A DNA stretch of 46,844 bases, taken from positions 1-46,844 of the forward strand of contig JAQVLA010000022.1 of the NCBI GenBank assembly GCA_028704385.1, in the 5' to 3' direction. Shown here piece by piece: positions 1 through 8,600 of this stretch; the first letter of the stretch is position 1; each line of letters opens with the position of its first letter. The notes below the pieces were generated by a model that saw only the letters and a program-made list of their open reading frames with translations, was not told where the DNA came from and did no database searches. The stretch comes from Bacteroidales bacterium (lineage in GTDB: Bacteria > Bacteroidota > Bacteroidia > Bacteroidales > F082). Position numbers and translations under genes: made by a program.

Positions 1-141
1 CTTCATTTGCATGTGTTATTTACACATTAAATGTACAACTTATTATTGGATTATTGATGCTTTTTGTAATGAATTTTTAATATTATTTAATAGTGGTTAA
101 GAAGAGGGTTTTTAGACAGTCTGACGTTTACCTATATGAAA

Positions 142-256
142 CGTTTGGCATTTCGAAGCACTTTCCTTTCAAGTTACAAGTACTTTTGATACGAGCTGAA
201 ACGCTCGATAACTCACGGACTGCCAAATGTTTTATATACGATGTTGGGGCCAGTGT
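142..256 (+). repeat. Palindromic border element A, left of the NotI-like R-M pair
   Basis: An imperfect inverted repeat (cgtttggca at 142-150, tgccaaatg at 221-229, 8 of 9 paired) is followed by GTTGGGGCCAGTGT at 243-256. The 14-mer recurs inverted at 2079-2092 with one mismatch, so the two copies bracket the restriction-modification pair. The element ends 3 bp before the methyltransferase stop codon. The CGTTTGGC arm is shared with the element at 2079-2220. The layout recalls recombination-site hairpins such as integron attC sites, but the core does not match GTTRRRY exactly, so this reading is inference. The first 90 bases of the window show nothing recognisable. Confidence 0.5.
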
Positions 257-259
257 TCT

Positions 260-1135
260 TTATTTCCACCAATCAAAATTGTCCGATATGATGATTTCAT
301 TCTTTTGAATATGGTGAGTCGTTTTCATTGGAATTGTTCTAAAGTCAAGGTTATATCTTACAGCTAACCCCCTTATTTCTTCTGTATCATCATAAGTAAG
401 CATAAACTTCCCTTTAAGTTGAGAAGTTAAAGCAAATAATGCATCATGGTCAATTTCGAAGTGAGTATAAAGTCGTCTTCCTGCAACTGTGTATGGAGGG
501 TCAATGAATGAATAAATATTTACGTCATTCTTAATTTTCTCTAATTCAGCAAATGCATCTCCTGTTATAAACTTCATTTTTGGTTTAACATGTGCTACTG
601 CCAAAATTCTGTCTCGCAAAGTCTTCGGATACCAACGAGATTTTATTCCTTTTCCGTTCTCACCGTTTTTAATTTGGCCTGAACCTTTAGTAATGATACC
701 ACCATGAAATATTCTGTTTTTAAGTATGGTACTAAATGCCTGTTCCTTTATGGTTTTAACTTCCTTTTTAAGTATCAAGTTAGCATTTTCAGAGGTAAGG
801 TCAAATGAATAGATTTTATCTGCCAACCAATTATGGTCACCATTAACGATTACTTCCCAAACAGCAGCTACTTCATGGTCTAGTTCAACCATTACAATCT
901 TGTCAGCTAAACTCTCAAATGCTGCTGTAAGGCTGACAATACCACCACCCGCAAAAGGTTCAATCAATGTTTTTGTTTCCTTTGATTGTTTAAGCCATTT
1001 TCTGACGACAGGAATTAACCAAGTCTTTCCCCCAGGATATCTAAATGGACTTCTTTGCGGAACTGAAGACACATTCACAACTTTGGAAGTTGTTTTTTCC
1101 TGTTTGGTTTCAAATATTGATAACTGTCCGTCCAT
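260..1135 (-). CDS. D12-class (Dam-like) DNA adenine-N6 methyltransferase
   Basis: It should transfer a methyl group from SAM to adenine N6 in a specific site, protecting host DNA from the paired nuclease. The 291-residue protein has the order of the alpha/Dam (MethyltransfD12) group: FRYPGGKT near residues 31-38 (motif X), LIEPFAGGG near 57-65 (SAM-binding motif I), and DPPYT near 213 (catalytic motif IV, DPPY). Dam-family enzymes are usually 260-300 residues, so it looks complete. The ATG lies 2 bp after the stop of the upstream endonuclease gene, so the two form one transcript. The specificity cannot be read from sequence; relatives methylate sites such as GATC or GATATC. Confidence 0.93.
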   Translation of the reverse strand: MDGQLSIFETKQEKTTSKVVNVSSVPQRSPFRYPGGKTWLIPVVRKWLKQSKETKTLIEPFAGGGIVSLTAAFESLADKIVMVELDHEVAAVWEVIVNGDHNWLADKIYSFDLTSENANLILKKEVKTIKEQAFSTILKNRIFHGGIITKGSGQIKNGENGKGIKSRWYPKTLRDRILAVAHVKPKMKFITGDAFAELEKIKNDVNIYSFIDPPYTVAGRRLYTHFEIDHDALFALTSQLKGKFMLTYDDTEEIRGLAVRYNLDFRTIPMKTTHHIQKNEIIISDNFDWWK

Positions 1136-1137
1136 GA

Positions 1138-2025
1138 TTAACTACTTATTATGTCTGTTAATGACGGAGCATCTGGCGGATTTTTATCCAAATGTTCGTC
1201 AAGACGGTTTTGTAAAATATTAATGAAGTTAGAAATGTCTCCCGGTTCAGGAGTGGTAACCCTTAAAAGTGCAGGTTCAAACTCAGTGTAAACTGTTTCA
1301 GTTAGAACAAGATTATTTTGCTTTTGCTCTTTATCAAACACAAGGTCATACAGAAACCAAGCAATGTCAGACTTTGATTTAGTTGTTGTTGGCAGTGAAG
1401 GCAGAGTTTCAAAAAATGATTTTTGTAGTGCTACGGTTTGTTTCTTTTTCCAAGATTGAAATATTCCACCCTTGTAAAGCATTTGTGGAATAAGTCGCTT
1501 TCGAGAGGAAGATAGATAGTCGGGCTTGGGATAATTGTATCCTTTAGGCCAATCAAAGTCTCTCGTAGGTTTTTTGATATACTCTTCAAATGGGTTTCTA
1601 AGATTTCCTGAAATATATACTCCCTGAACTTCCAGTGAAGCAAAGTCTATCAGTTGACCTTTATCGTTGTATTGAACAAGTACAAAATCTATATTGCCTG
1701 CTGATTGCCCGTTTTTGTCAACAAGTTTGATTTCAGACAGAGAAGTCCAATTGGCTTTTGTGCCAAACGCAAATTCAGCCGCTTTTTCAACAATAACCCA
1801 ATCTTCTCTAAATCTAGTTGGGCAGGTAATCACTGAAATTCCGTTATGCCAAACACTACAAACACCAAGAGGATTGTTTGCTTTGTCTTTAGTACAGTTA
1901 GGCACTTTGTTGTTATAAGGACAAAGTTTTTGATTTCGATAACGTTGAGCTTTGGGGCTATCATTTTCAATTGGAAATCCAAATACTTCCCCAAGTGGAC
2001 TTTTATTTTCTTTTAATTTTGTCAT
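1138..2025 (-). CDS. NotI-like type II restriction endonuclease
   Basis: It is predicted to cleave DNA at the site methylated by its downstream neighbour. The 295-residue protein carries the NotI-family signature: four cysteines at C35, C44, C56 and C68 (CPY...NCTK...GVCS...TCP), which in NotI hold an iron ion. It also has a PD-(D/E)XK-type site with Gln replacing Lys: D113 in GNIDFVLV, then E132 and Q134 in LEVQ. That D...E-x-Q spacing matches my recollection of the NotI active site. NotI is somewhat longer, so the DNA-contact parts may differ. It is the first gene of a two-gene operon. The partner is an adenine methyltransferase, which is odd because NotI's own site, GCGGCCGC, has no A. Confidence 0.8.
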   Translation of the reverse strand: MTKLKENKSPLGEVFGFPIENDSPKAQRYRNQKLCPYNNKVPNCTKDKANNPLGVCSVWHNGISVITCPTRFREDWVIVEKAAEFAFGTKANWTSLSEIKLVDKNGQSAGNIDFVLVQYNDKGQLIDFASLEVQGVYISGNLRNPFEEYIKKPTRDFDWPKGYNYPKPDYLSSSRKRLIPQMLYKGGIFQSWKKKQTVALQKSFFETLPSLPTTTKSKSDIAWFLYDLVFDKEQKQNNLVLTETVYTEFEPALLRVTTPEPGDISNFINILQNRLDEHLDKNPPDAPSLTDIISS

Positions 2026-2029
2026 AATG

Positions 2030-2037
2030 CAAAGATA
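2030..2037 (-). promoter_or_regulatory. -7 promoter element TATCTTTG of the R-M pair
   Basis: Read on the minus strand this is TATCTTTG, an exact match to the Bacteroidota TAnnTTTG element. It ends only 4 bases before the ATG of the NotI-like gene, so the message may be leaderless. No clear -33 TTG was found 19-21 bases upstream. Confidence 0.5.
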
Positions 2038-2078
2038 GTAAATCCTGCCGGCCGATAGAAGTTTTGTTGTTGATTTTT

Positions 2079-2220
2079 ACATTGGCCCCAACCTTCCGGC
2101 GCTTGGCGCAGTGGCGGATTTCGGAGCTCAAAACTGTCAATACACCACAAAAGTTGATGCGAGGTAGAATGTTCAATTAACCACTTCACCCGCCATTGAG
2201 CCAAACGCCTGTTATCGCTT
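2079..2220 (-). repeat. Palindromic border element B, right of the R-M pair
   Basis: It has long, strong imperfect inverted arms: ggcgcttggcgcagtggcgg at 2098-2117 against ccgccattgagccaaacgcc at 2190-2209, with 17 of 20 positions pairing. The outer 14-mer at 2079-2092 (minus strand GTTGGGGCCAATGT) is the inverted partner of 243-256. The 60-residue reading frame over it is probably not a gene, because it is mostly palindrome. Arm sequences and size (about 140 bp) resemble attC-type or REP-type folded DNA elements. Confidence 0.6.
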
Positions 2221-2263
2221 CGGTGTTCTTTTCGTCCATTGGTTTATCGGTCGTTTTGGTCTT

Positions 2264-2352
2264 GCGTTGGGACAGACACACTCTTTGCCAAGTTTTGGCT
2301 TGTGTGTCGGCTGGTGCGACTTGGCAATGTGTGTGGCTGTGAAGCGTTGGCT
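2264..2352 (+). repeat. Hairpin border element C, left end of the five-gene operon
   Basis: It is bounded by GCGTTGGG (2264-2271) and GCGTTGGCT (2344-2352). Between them is an inverted repeat, gacacactctttgccaagt (2275-2293) against acttggcaatgtgtgtggc (2319-2337), with 16 of 19 positions pairing. The loop contains GGCTTGTGTGTCG. The end touches the stop codon of the ATPase gene. The same boundary 8-mers and loop motif return at 12624-12766 on the far side of the operon. Confidence 0.55.
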
Positions 2353-3854
2353 TATACATTCAGTTCCGTTTTTAAAGTTTTTATTGTAGTTAATGCTCCT
2401 TGGATTTCTGATGTTATCTCGTGCTTGTTAATGTCGTGGTGGCTTAATGGGTTTAATACTAGGTTTGTGTAATGGTCAATTTGTGCTGTTATAGCTGGTG
2501 TTAGTCCGCATTTTGTTGGTTTATCTTGCTTGAATTTCTTTACTGCGTTCCAAAATGTGTCTGTTTTCATTTTTGAGCTGTCCAAGTAAAACGTAACTGG
2601 AACTTTCTCATAACAGAATCTTTTCAGGATAAACTCAAATGCCGAACGTAGATAAACACCTGCGGCTTTGTTGTCGGCTTTGTTAAAGTGCTCTTCAGCT
2701 TTATCAATATAGTTCTGAATGTGTGAGTTTGATTTATTCTCTCTTACGATAGGTATTTCAAATCCTTTTCTTGCTCTACGAGCATAAAATTCAAAACTTT
2801 TCCAAGCGTTGTTGCCATCTAAGTATGTTGATTTTACAAACTCATACCAAGGCTTGTCATAAGTAGTTATGAAAACTTGATAATTTGGAAATTCTGTGTC
2901 AAGAATTTTAAGTAATGGCAAACGGTTTGAAATATCCAAACCAATAAAAATATCATCCAAGAAAAGTACCTTGCAGGGAATGCCTTGAACGTGTCGTTTT
3001 ACCATTCCCAAATAGACGGAAATTGCTATGGCTGAAAGCCTTGCTTCGTTCAAGAAAATATGTGGCTTTTGGATTTCCTTGCCCAAGTACTTCACTTTGG
3101 CTCTTACGTGGTTGCGTTCAATTGCATTGTAGGCAGCATTTGGTTTAGCTTGCGTGTAATTCAGTTCTATTTCAATGTTGTGCCCAAACTTGTCTAAAAT
3201 AGGTTGGGCAAACTTCATTATGTTTTCAATGCTCGTTTTATCAAACAGCTTTTTGAATGCCGCATTGAACTTGTCAATGGCTTCATCAACTTCCTTTTTC
3301 TTGGCGGTGATGTTAAATGCCTGATTAGTTTCTTTGCCAATTGCTACTTCTACATCATCCCAGAGTTCGCCCAATTCCTTCGTTCCTGTGATAGCCACAC
3401 TCTTGAAATGTTTGAGAACACCCTTAACGAGTAATTCAAACAAGTCTATTTCATTTTCTCTTTTGATGTGGTGAATGCTAAGAAGGTGTTTATAAGTCAA
3501 AAAACTTTTGAGTTTGATGGCATCACGTATGCTAGTGTCGCCTGTCACATAGGTGTTTTTGGAACTTTTCTTAACTGTGTATTTTTTATCTGTGGCAGTT
3601 CCGTCCTTATCGGGGTTAAATGTTACTTCGATAAAGCCTTTCCCTTTTTGGGCTTTGGTCAGGAAAATATTTTCGGTTTCGTCATAAACCAAGGTTTCCG
3701 TTGAAGATTGAAAAAAGTCTTTCAAGGCATAGTAAAAAGAACTTTTACCGCTTCCGTTCTCCCCATAGACGAAAAGATTTTTGCCTTCTACGTTAAACTC
3801 ATTCAAGCCGTAGAATGCCTTATAGTCTTTTATTTCAACTTTCTTAATCTTCAT
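2352..3854 (-). CDS. SMC/RecF-like AAA ATPase, fifth gene of the defence operon
   Basis: This is probably the NTP-driven sensor or motor subunit of the five-gene system. From the ATG chosen at 3854 (500 residues), the N-terminus MKIKKVEIKDYKAF is typical of RecF/SMC-type ATPases. Walker A GENGSGKSS lies at about residues 31-39, a signature-like NEARLSA at about 269-275, and Walker B KVLFLDDIF at about 295-303. No long coiled-coil arm is present. The C-terminal 110 residues form a separate helical domain with LRSAFEFILKRF and NPLSHHD, which may be HEPN- or DUF4145-like. A start 11 codons earlier (3887) is possible but would overlap the upstream gene more. The chosen start overlaps the upstream stop by 11 bp. 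The exact family is not recognised. Confidence 0.8.
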   Translation of the reverse strand: MKIKKVEIKDYKAFYGLNEFNVEGKNLFVYGENGSGKSSFYYALKDFFQSSTETLVYDETENIFLTKAQKGKGFIEVTFNPDKDGTATDKKYTVKKSSKNTYVTGDTSIRDAIKLKSFLTYKHLLSIHHIKRENEIDLFELLVKGVLKHFKSVAITGTKELGELWDDVEVAIGKETNQAFNITAKKKEVDEAIDKFNAAFKKLFDKTSIENIMKFAQPILDKFGHNIEIELNYTQAKPNAAYNAIERNHVRAKVKYLGKEIQKPHIFLNEARLSAIAISVYLGMVKRHVQGIPCKVLFLDDIFIGLDISNRLPLLKILDTEFPNYQVFITTYDKPWYEFVKSTYLDGNNAWKSFEFYARRARKGFEIPIVRENKSNSHIQNYIDKAEEHFNKADNKAAGVYLRSAFEFILKRFCYEKVPVTFYLDSSKMKTDTFWNAVKKFKQDKPTKCGLTPAITAQIDHYTNLVLNPLSHHDINKHEITSEIQGALTTIKTLKTELNV

Positions 3855-5697
3855 TATTATAAATTTCTGTTCCCCAAATAGACTCACAAATAGCTTGATA
3901 TAGCTTTAGTCTTTCAGTGATATCAGCTTTCTTAAACTCTTCGTGTGCCTCAAAAGGAAGATTTAATCTGCTTCGCATTGAAAGAAAATTGGGGTTGTTT
4001 TGATAAGTAAGCGGACATAGACTTTGAACCAATAAATTTTCCTTGATGTAATGACTTAACTTTTCGCTAAATGGTTTGGCTCCATACGATTGATTTGTGC
4101 CCCTTGGTAACAGCACCAAAGCACCTATACGATTTCGGTATTCTTGAAAGTCTGCCTCCTGCTCGAATTCGTCTTTATGATTGGCAAATTTGTCAGCCCA
4201 AATGTGTTCCACTTCATAAGATTTGCCACCGGGGTTATGATAGTATTTCTCAAAGGATGAATTGAATCCTGATTGCTGCTCAACGTAAGACGTAATTCTT
4301 GAAAGTAGGAATTTGACAAAAACCCTGTTTTGTCCGTGTAAGCGGAAATTTTGAATTCCTGTCCAAGGCTCTTCCATTTCATCCAACTTGCGTTTCAAAA
4401 TTGCTTTTAGTTCGTGTATTTCCGTTCTTCTTACGTCTTTGACCAACGTGTACATTGTATAACGAATGGAACTAGAAGCAAACTTTCTGAAATTGACCGA
4501 CCTGCGTACAACAAAAGCTTCGATATACCGTGCCACCATATCCATTTTCTGCAATACTGTATCAGAATTATCACTTGACTTCAATGAAGCAAGCAGCAAC
4601 GGATAACTAAGCGAGTTGGCAATTCCCCATCTTCTGATGTGAAATATATGTTGTAGCGAATCAGTAAGTTTACGCTCAGCTGTTAAAAGGTTTTTGTAGG
4701 CATTCAAAAAGAATTTGAAGTCATTATCTATAAATGCTTGAAAAGCTTCTGAATCGTCCTGTTCGATACCGACTTTATCCAAATTATCTCTAAACCAACT
4801 ATGAAAACGTGTTCCTATTTTTTCAAAATCTTCATTTTTTGAACCTGCTTTACCAGGTCTAATCGTTTCTGCATATTGTGCCCTGAACCAAGCCTGAATA
4901 AAACGTTGGTCTTCATCTTTGTCATAGGTATGCAGTTCCTGCATTGACGTTTTCCAAAGCTCATTTGCTTTTTGCCGTTTCTTGCTGTCTTCAAACTTTG
5001 ACAGAATGAAGCCTTTGAGCATTTCGGTTGGGGTAAGATTCAAACCCCTATCGTTCATTGTTTCAAATATGGTATAGGCGTTCTCATCTGAGTAGGCAAT
5101 AATTTCTATCAATACCACATTGTATTTTAACCAGTCTATGAAAAATGGCAAAACGCTATTTTTGATTTCTTCAGGAAATGCCTTTTCAATATCCGAATAG
5201 CGGGCTGCCATATTGATTGTGGACTCATCATCTGATTCCTTAGGTTCATATTCTCCTGTTTTGAACAGCGATTCCATACAAGTAATGCGTTCATCCACCT
5301 GAATGTTGAACGACATTTCACCGTATTTTTCAGAGAAAATCAAGGATTCTAATTTTTCAGATATTCCAAGTTCTTTTTGCAGGTTGTTGAGATAAATCAA
5401 AAGCAAGGTCAAGGAAGTAAGGCGTTGCTGACCATCAATAATGCTTCGCTGACCATCTTTCACACTTACTACAAATGGACCTAAGTAATATGAATTGTAG
5501 TTTTCAATGTCCTTGCGTTTATGCTCGGGTTTGTATTCATTCAGAAAAGATGACGTAAGGTCTGAAACCAATTGCTCAATATGGCGTTCTTCCCATTTGT
5601 ACTCCCGTTGAAAGTAATCTACGGTGTACTTTTTGTCGTCTAGTACTTCGCTGATGGAGCGGTCGTGGGCTTCTATTTTATTGGTTAGTTTGCTCAT
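3844..5697 (-). CDS. GmrSD-like DUF262 + DUF1524 (HNH-type) protein
   Basis: Proteins of this build include modification-dependent nucleases (GmrSD, BrxU, SspE), in which DUF262 is a nucleotide-driven regulator and DUF1524 the HNH-like nuclease. The 617-residue protein has IDGQQR at 87-92, the DUF262 hallmark, and FETMNDRGLNLTPTEMLK at about 212-229, a second conserved DUF262 block. The C-terminal VEHIWADKF near 496-504, the N522 region (NRIGALVLLP) and NQSYG form the DUF1524 His-Asn-Asn pattern. The ATG overlaps the stop of the methyltransferase gene by 4 bp (ATGA), implying translational coupling. In this setting it could be the cleaving effector of the operon or an independent type IV-like enzyme. 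Confidence 0.88.
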   Translation of the reverse strand: MSKLTNKIEAHDRSISEVLDDKKYTVDYFQREYKWEERHIEQLVSDLTSSFLNEYKPEHKRKDIENYNSYYLGPFVVSVKDGQRSIIDGQQRLTSLTLLLIYLNNLQKELGISEKLESLIFSEKYGEMSFNIQVDERITCMESLFKTGEYEPKESDDESTINMAARYSDIEKAFPEEIKNSVLPFFIDWLKYNVVLIEIIAYSDENAYTIFETMNDRGLNLTPTEMLKGFILSKFEDSKKRQKANELWKTSMQELHTYDKDEDQRFIQAWFRAQYAETIRPGKAGSKNEDFEKIGTRFHSWFRDNLDKVGIEQDDSEAFQAFIDNDFKFFLNAYKNLLTAERKLTDSLQHIFHIRRWGIANSLSYPLLLASLKSSDNSDTVLQKMDMVARYIEAFVVRRSVNFRKFASSSIRYTMYTLVKDVRRTEIHELKAILKRKLDEMEEPWTGIQNFRLHGQNRVFVKFLLSRITSYVEQQSGFNSSFEKYYHNPGGKSYEVEHIWADKFANHKDEFEQEADFQEYRNRIGALVLLPRGTNQSYGAKPFSEKLSHYIKENLLVQSLCPLTYQNNPNFLSMRSRLNLPFEAHEEFKKADITERLKLYQAICESIWGTEIYNNED

Positions 5698-8600
5698 TTT
5701 AGTGCATCTTTAATAATCCTAACTTCTTCCACACTATCCAAAGTCTCTATGGCAAATCGAACCGGATGATTCGGGTCGTACAAACGCTCAAACTCACTTT
5801 GGATGATAGCCAGCTTTTCTTCCTCACTCATATCATCTGTTATGGGTTTCAGGTCTCCCAAATGCTTTAGGATTTCTTTGCCTGCCGATTTGATTTCTTC
5901 GGGAAAGTAGAGTTCATAAATCAAGGATTCTAAAGCTGAATCGAAGAAATCAAAGCTGATTTTTTGCTGGTTTTCTGATAAAACAGATAGGTAATCAATG
6001 ATTTTGAAAACGCAAGTTTTAAGCAATTTAGAACCGTCCCTTAATGGAATTAACCGTACTTGCTCGGGATTTATATTAACATTGTCAAAAAGGGATTTAT
6101 ACCAATAATTAATTACATCGCTATTAAAAATTGAGAGAACATACTTTATTGGAAATTCTTCTGATGTAGATATTATATTATTGAAATTATCCCTGTTGTA
6201 GTAAATTCCATTATCAAAAGCTCCTATAAGTTTTCGCTTCAATGATTTATTCCTGAGTCTTATGAACAATATTTTTGGTTCGGTAAAATATTTTTCATCT
6301 CGTTGACACCATAGCCAATCACCGTATTTTAAATATCTACCGCCCCAAAAAATCCGATACTTTTCAATTTTGCTTTTTGTATCAAGGAGTTTGACCCATC
6401 CAACTTTTGGCTCATCTGAAATGTATAAATTCTTAGCACTATCTTCCCTTGTTTTGTAGACAATAATACCTTGACTTACGTCACAAGCAGAACCTAGTTC
6501 AATCGAATTTTCAGACAAACGTTTAAGCAATGAGTTATCTCCCCTAATAATGAACCTATTTCCTGGATTATTTCTCCAATCATCCTGATTTAATAAAGTG
6601 TATTGCTTTCCTTCTGCAAATTCTATTGGAGTTTTAGGATGAATGACTTTTGTTTTTCCTTTTCTGTTTTTTACAAAGAAAAATATTAGCGTTTCAGAAG
6701 CATTATCTTTCCAAACATTATATCTGAAATTTGAAATAATTGAAATCAAGCCATTGTTTAGCATATGTACCCTTAGGTCTTCGGCTCGTTTGGATTCAAT
6801 AAAATTGGTTGGATTAATGAATGTCAAGCAGCCGAACTTATTGCAGAGATACTCAATGGCTTGAAAAATAAAGTATTCGTAAGATTCGGGCTGCCCTTTT
6901 ATTTTAGGGTACAGCCTTTTTAATATATTTTTTTCTTCATCAGTGAAATTAGCACCGTATGGCGGATTCCCAATCACCACATCAAAGCCCCCTTTCTCCC
7001 GCCATACTTCAGAGAAAAAGAGTTTGAAGTCAAAGTCTATTTTGTAGCCTGCAAACTGCTCGGCAGAATCTAAAAGTTCTCTTATTTTGGTGTTTATCTG
7101 TTTGCGGAGTGCTTTCTTTTCTTTCTCATCTGTAATGTCGTAGAACTTTTCTTTTAATTTTTCCAGTTCGGCTTCTACCTCTAAATCACGCATAGTACCA
7201 TCTGGCAACCCAATCAATGAATTGCCACACACAATCTTGTAATCTAAGTTAGGCAGGGTTTCAATCGGGTCAAGGTCGTCTTCGTCCACCACCAAACTCA
7301 ACCACAAACGCAAACGGGCTATGTCAATAGCAGAGCTGTCAATATCTACCCCATAAATGCTTTCCTGTATGATGTGGCGTTTCAGTCGATAAATATAGCG
7401 GCTATCACTGATGCTTTCCCGGTGGGTAAAACCAAAGCCTTTCAGTTTTTCGGCCAGGTAATCGTAACTCAAATGCGGTTTTAACACCAGCATTGCGTTT
7501 ACCAATTCGTGCAACAACCCCACAGGGAAAGCTCCTGAACCAATGGCAGGGTCACAAATTTTGATGTCACTTAGCTTTTGGTCAATCAGGTCGGCATTTA
7601 GGCGTATGCTTTCGGGCAGTTGGTATTGGTATGTTTTGGTTTCGCCTTTGGTTGCTACCCGTTCGTCATTTTCCAATGCAAAATGCCCTTCACGAATGTA
7701 GGTTTCAACAGCTTCTTTTTTTACCTTTCCTTCCAGCGCATTGTCCAAATAATGTATCAAACTCTCCTGACACATATAATGCACAATTTCACGGGGCGTA
7801 TAAAAAGCACCTTTGCTTTTCCGCTCCGTAATGTCGAGCATATTTTCAAACACTTTCCCCAACATCTCGGGGTCGACGGCTACTTCCTTGTCAAGCGGTT
7901 CGTCTTCCTTAATGGTAAAGTTGTAGCGGTCAAATACGTCTAAAATACCCGTGCCTATATCACCTGCTTTGTTTTTCTCGTCATTGCGAAATAGGGTAGA
8001 AGGAATGCTGATATTGGCTTCCTGCCAGTTGTAATCTGCTTCAAACAAACCACCATTCAAGAAAGGAATGCGGCAATCAAATCGTTTGTAGTAAGAGTTT
8101 ACATTATCACGTTCTTTAGCAAGGGCTTCATAAAACAAGTATTGCAGTTTGTCTTTAAAGAAGTTGAGTTTCTGGGTTTGTGCTTGCTCAAACAGTTCTT
8201 GTACAAATCGCTTTTTGCCCGTTCCCCAGCGTTCATTTTGAGCTACACCCAGCCAACCTTTTTTCTGTAAGAAATACAGGAACACGATTTGACCCAAGAG
8301 TTTTTTCGTGAAACGAGCATTGTCAATTCCTGCTTCTGTAATGGCTGCTTTTACTTTGCTGTCATTTTCGAAATGCTCGTAGAGTTTAATGTATAGGTCT
8401 TTGTATTGGTTGAAGAATTCGTCTGTAACCTTTTCAATGCTAAAGGCGGATTCTAATTCTTCGATGGTGGGGTTGTTGGAAATGTTTTGTAAAAGGGGCA
8501 ACAACTGATTTTTGGCGGTATGAGCTTTTTCGTATTTGCCCACCAAAAACGAATAGCGTTTGGCAGGGGTAAACTCTTTCTTGGTTTTTACTTTGCCCTT

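Noticed and set aside
93-308. 71-residue plus-strand reading frame at the left edge
   Set aside because: It covers border element A and the 3' end of the methyltransferase gene on the other strand; no motif or promoter supports it.
2022-2204. 60-residue minus-strand reading frame upstream of the NotI-like gene
   Set aside because: Its sequence is the translation of the palindromic element B, and it overlaps the endonuclease start. A coding role would be accidental.
2040-2350. Perfect integron attC sites
   Set aside because: The structures are attC-like, but the boundary sequences (GTTGGGG, GTTGGGA, GTTGGCT) do not satisfy GTTRRRY, and no intact integron integrase is present. They are recorded as palindromic border elements only.
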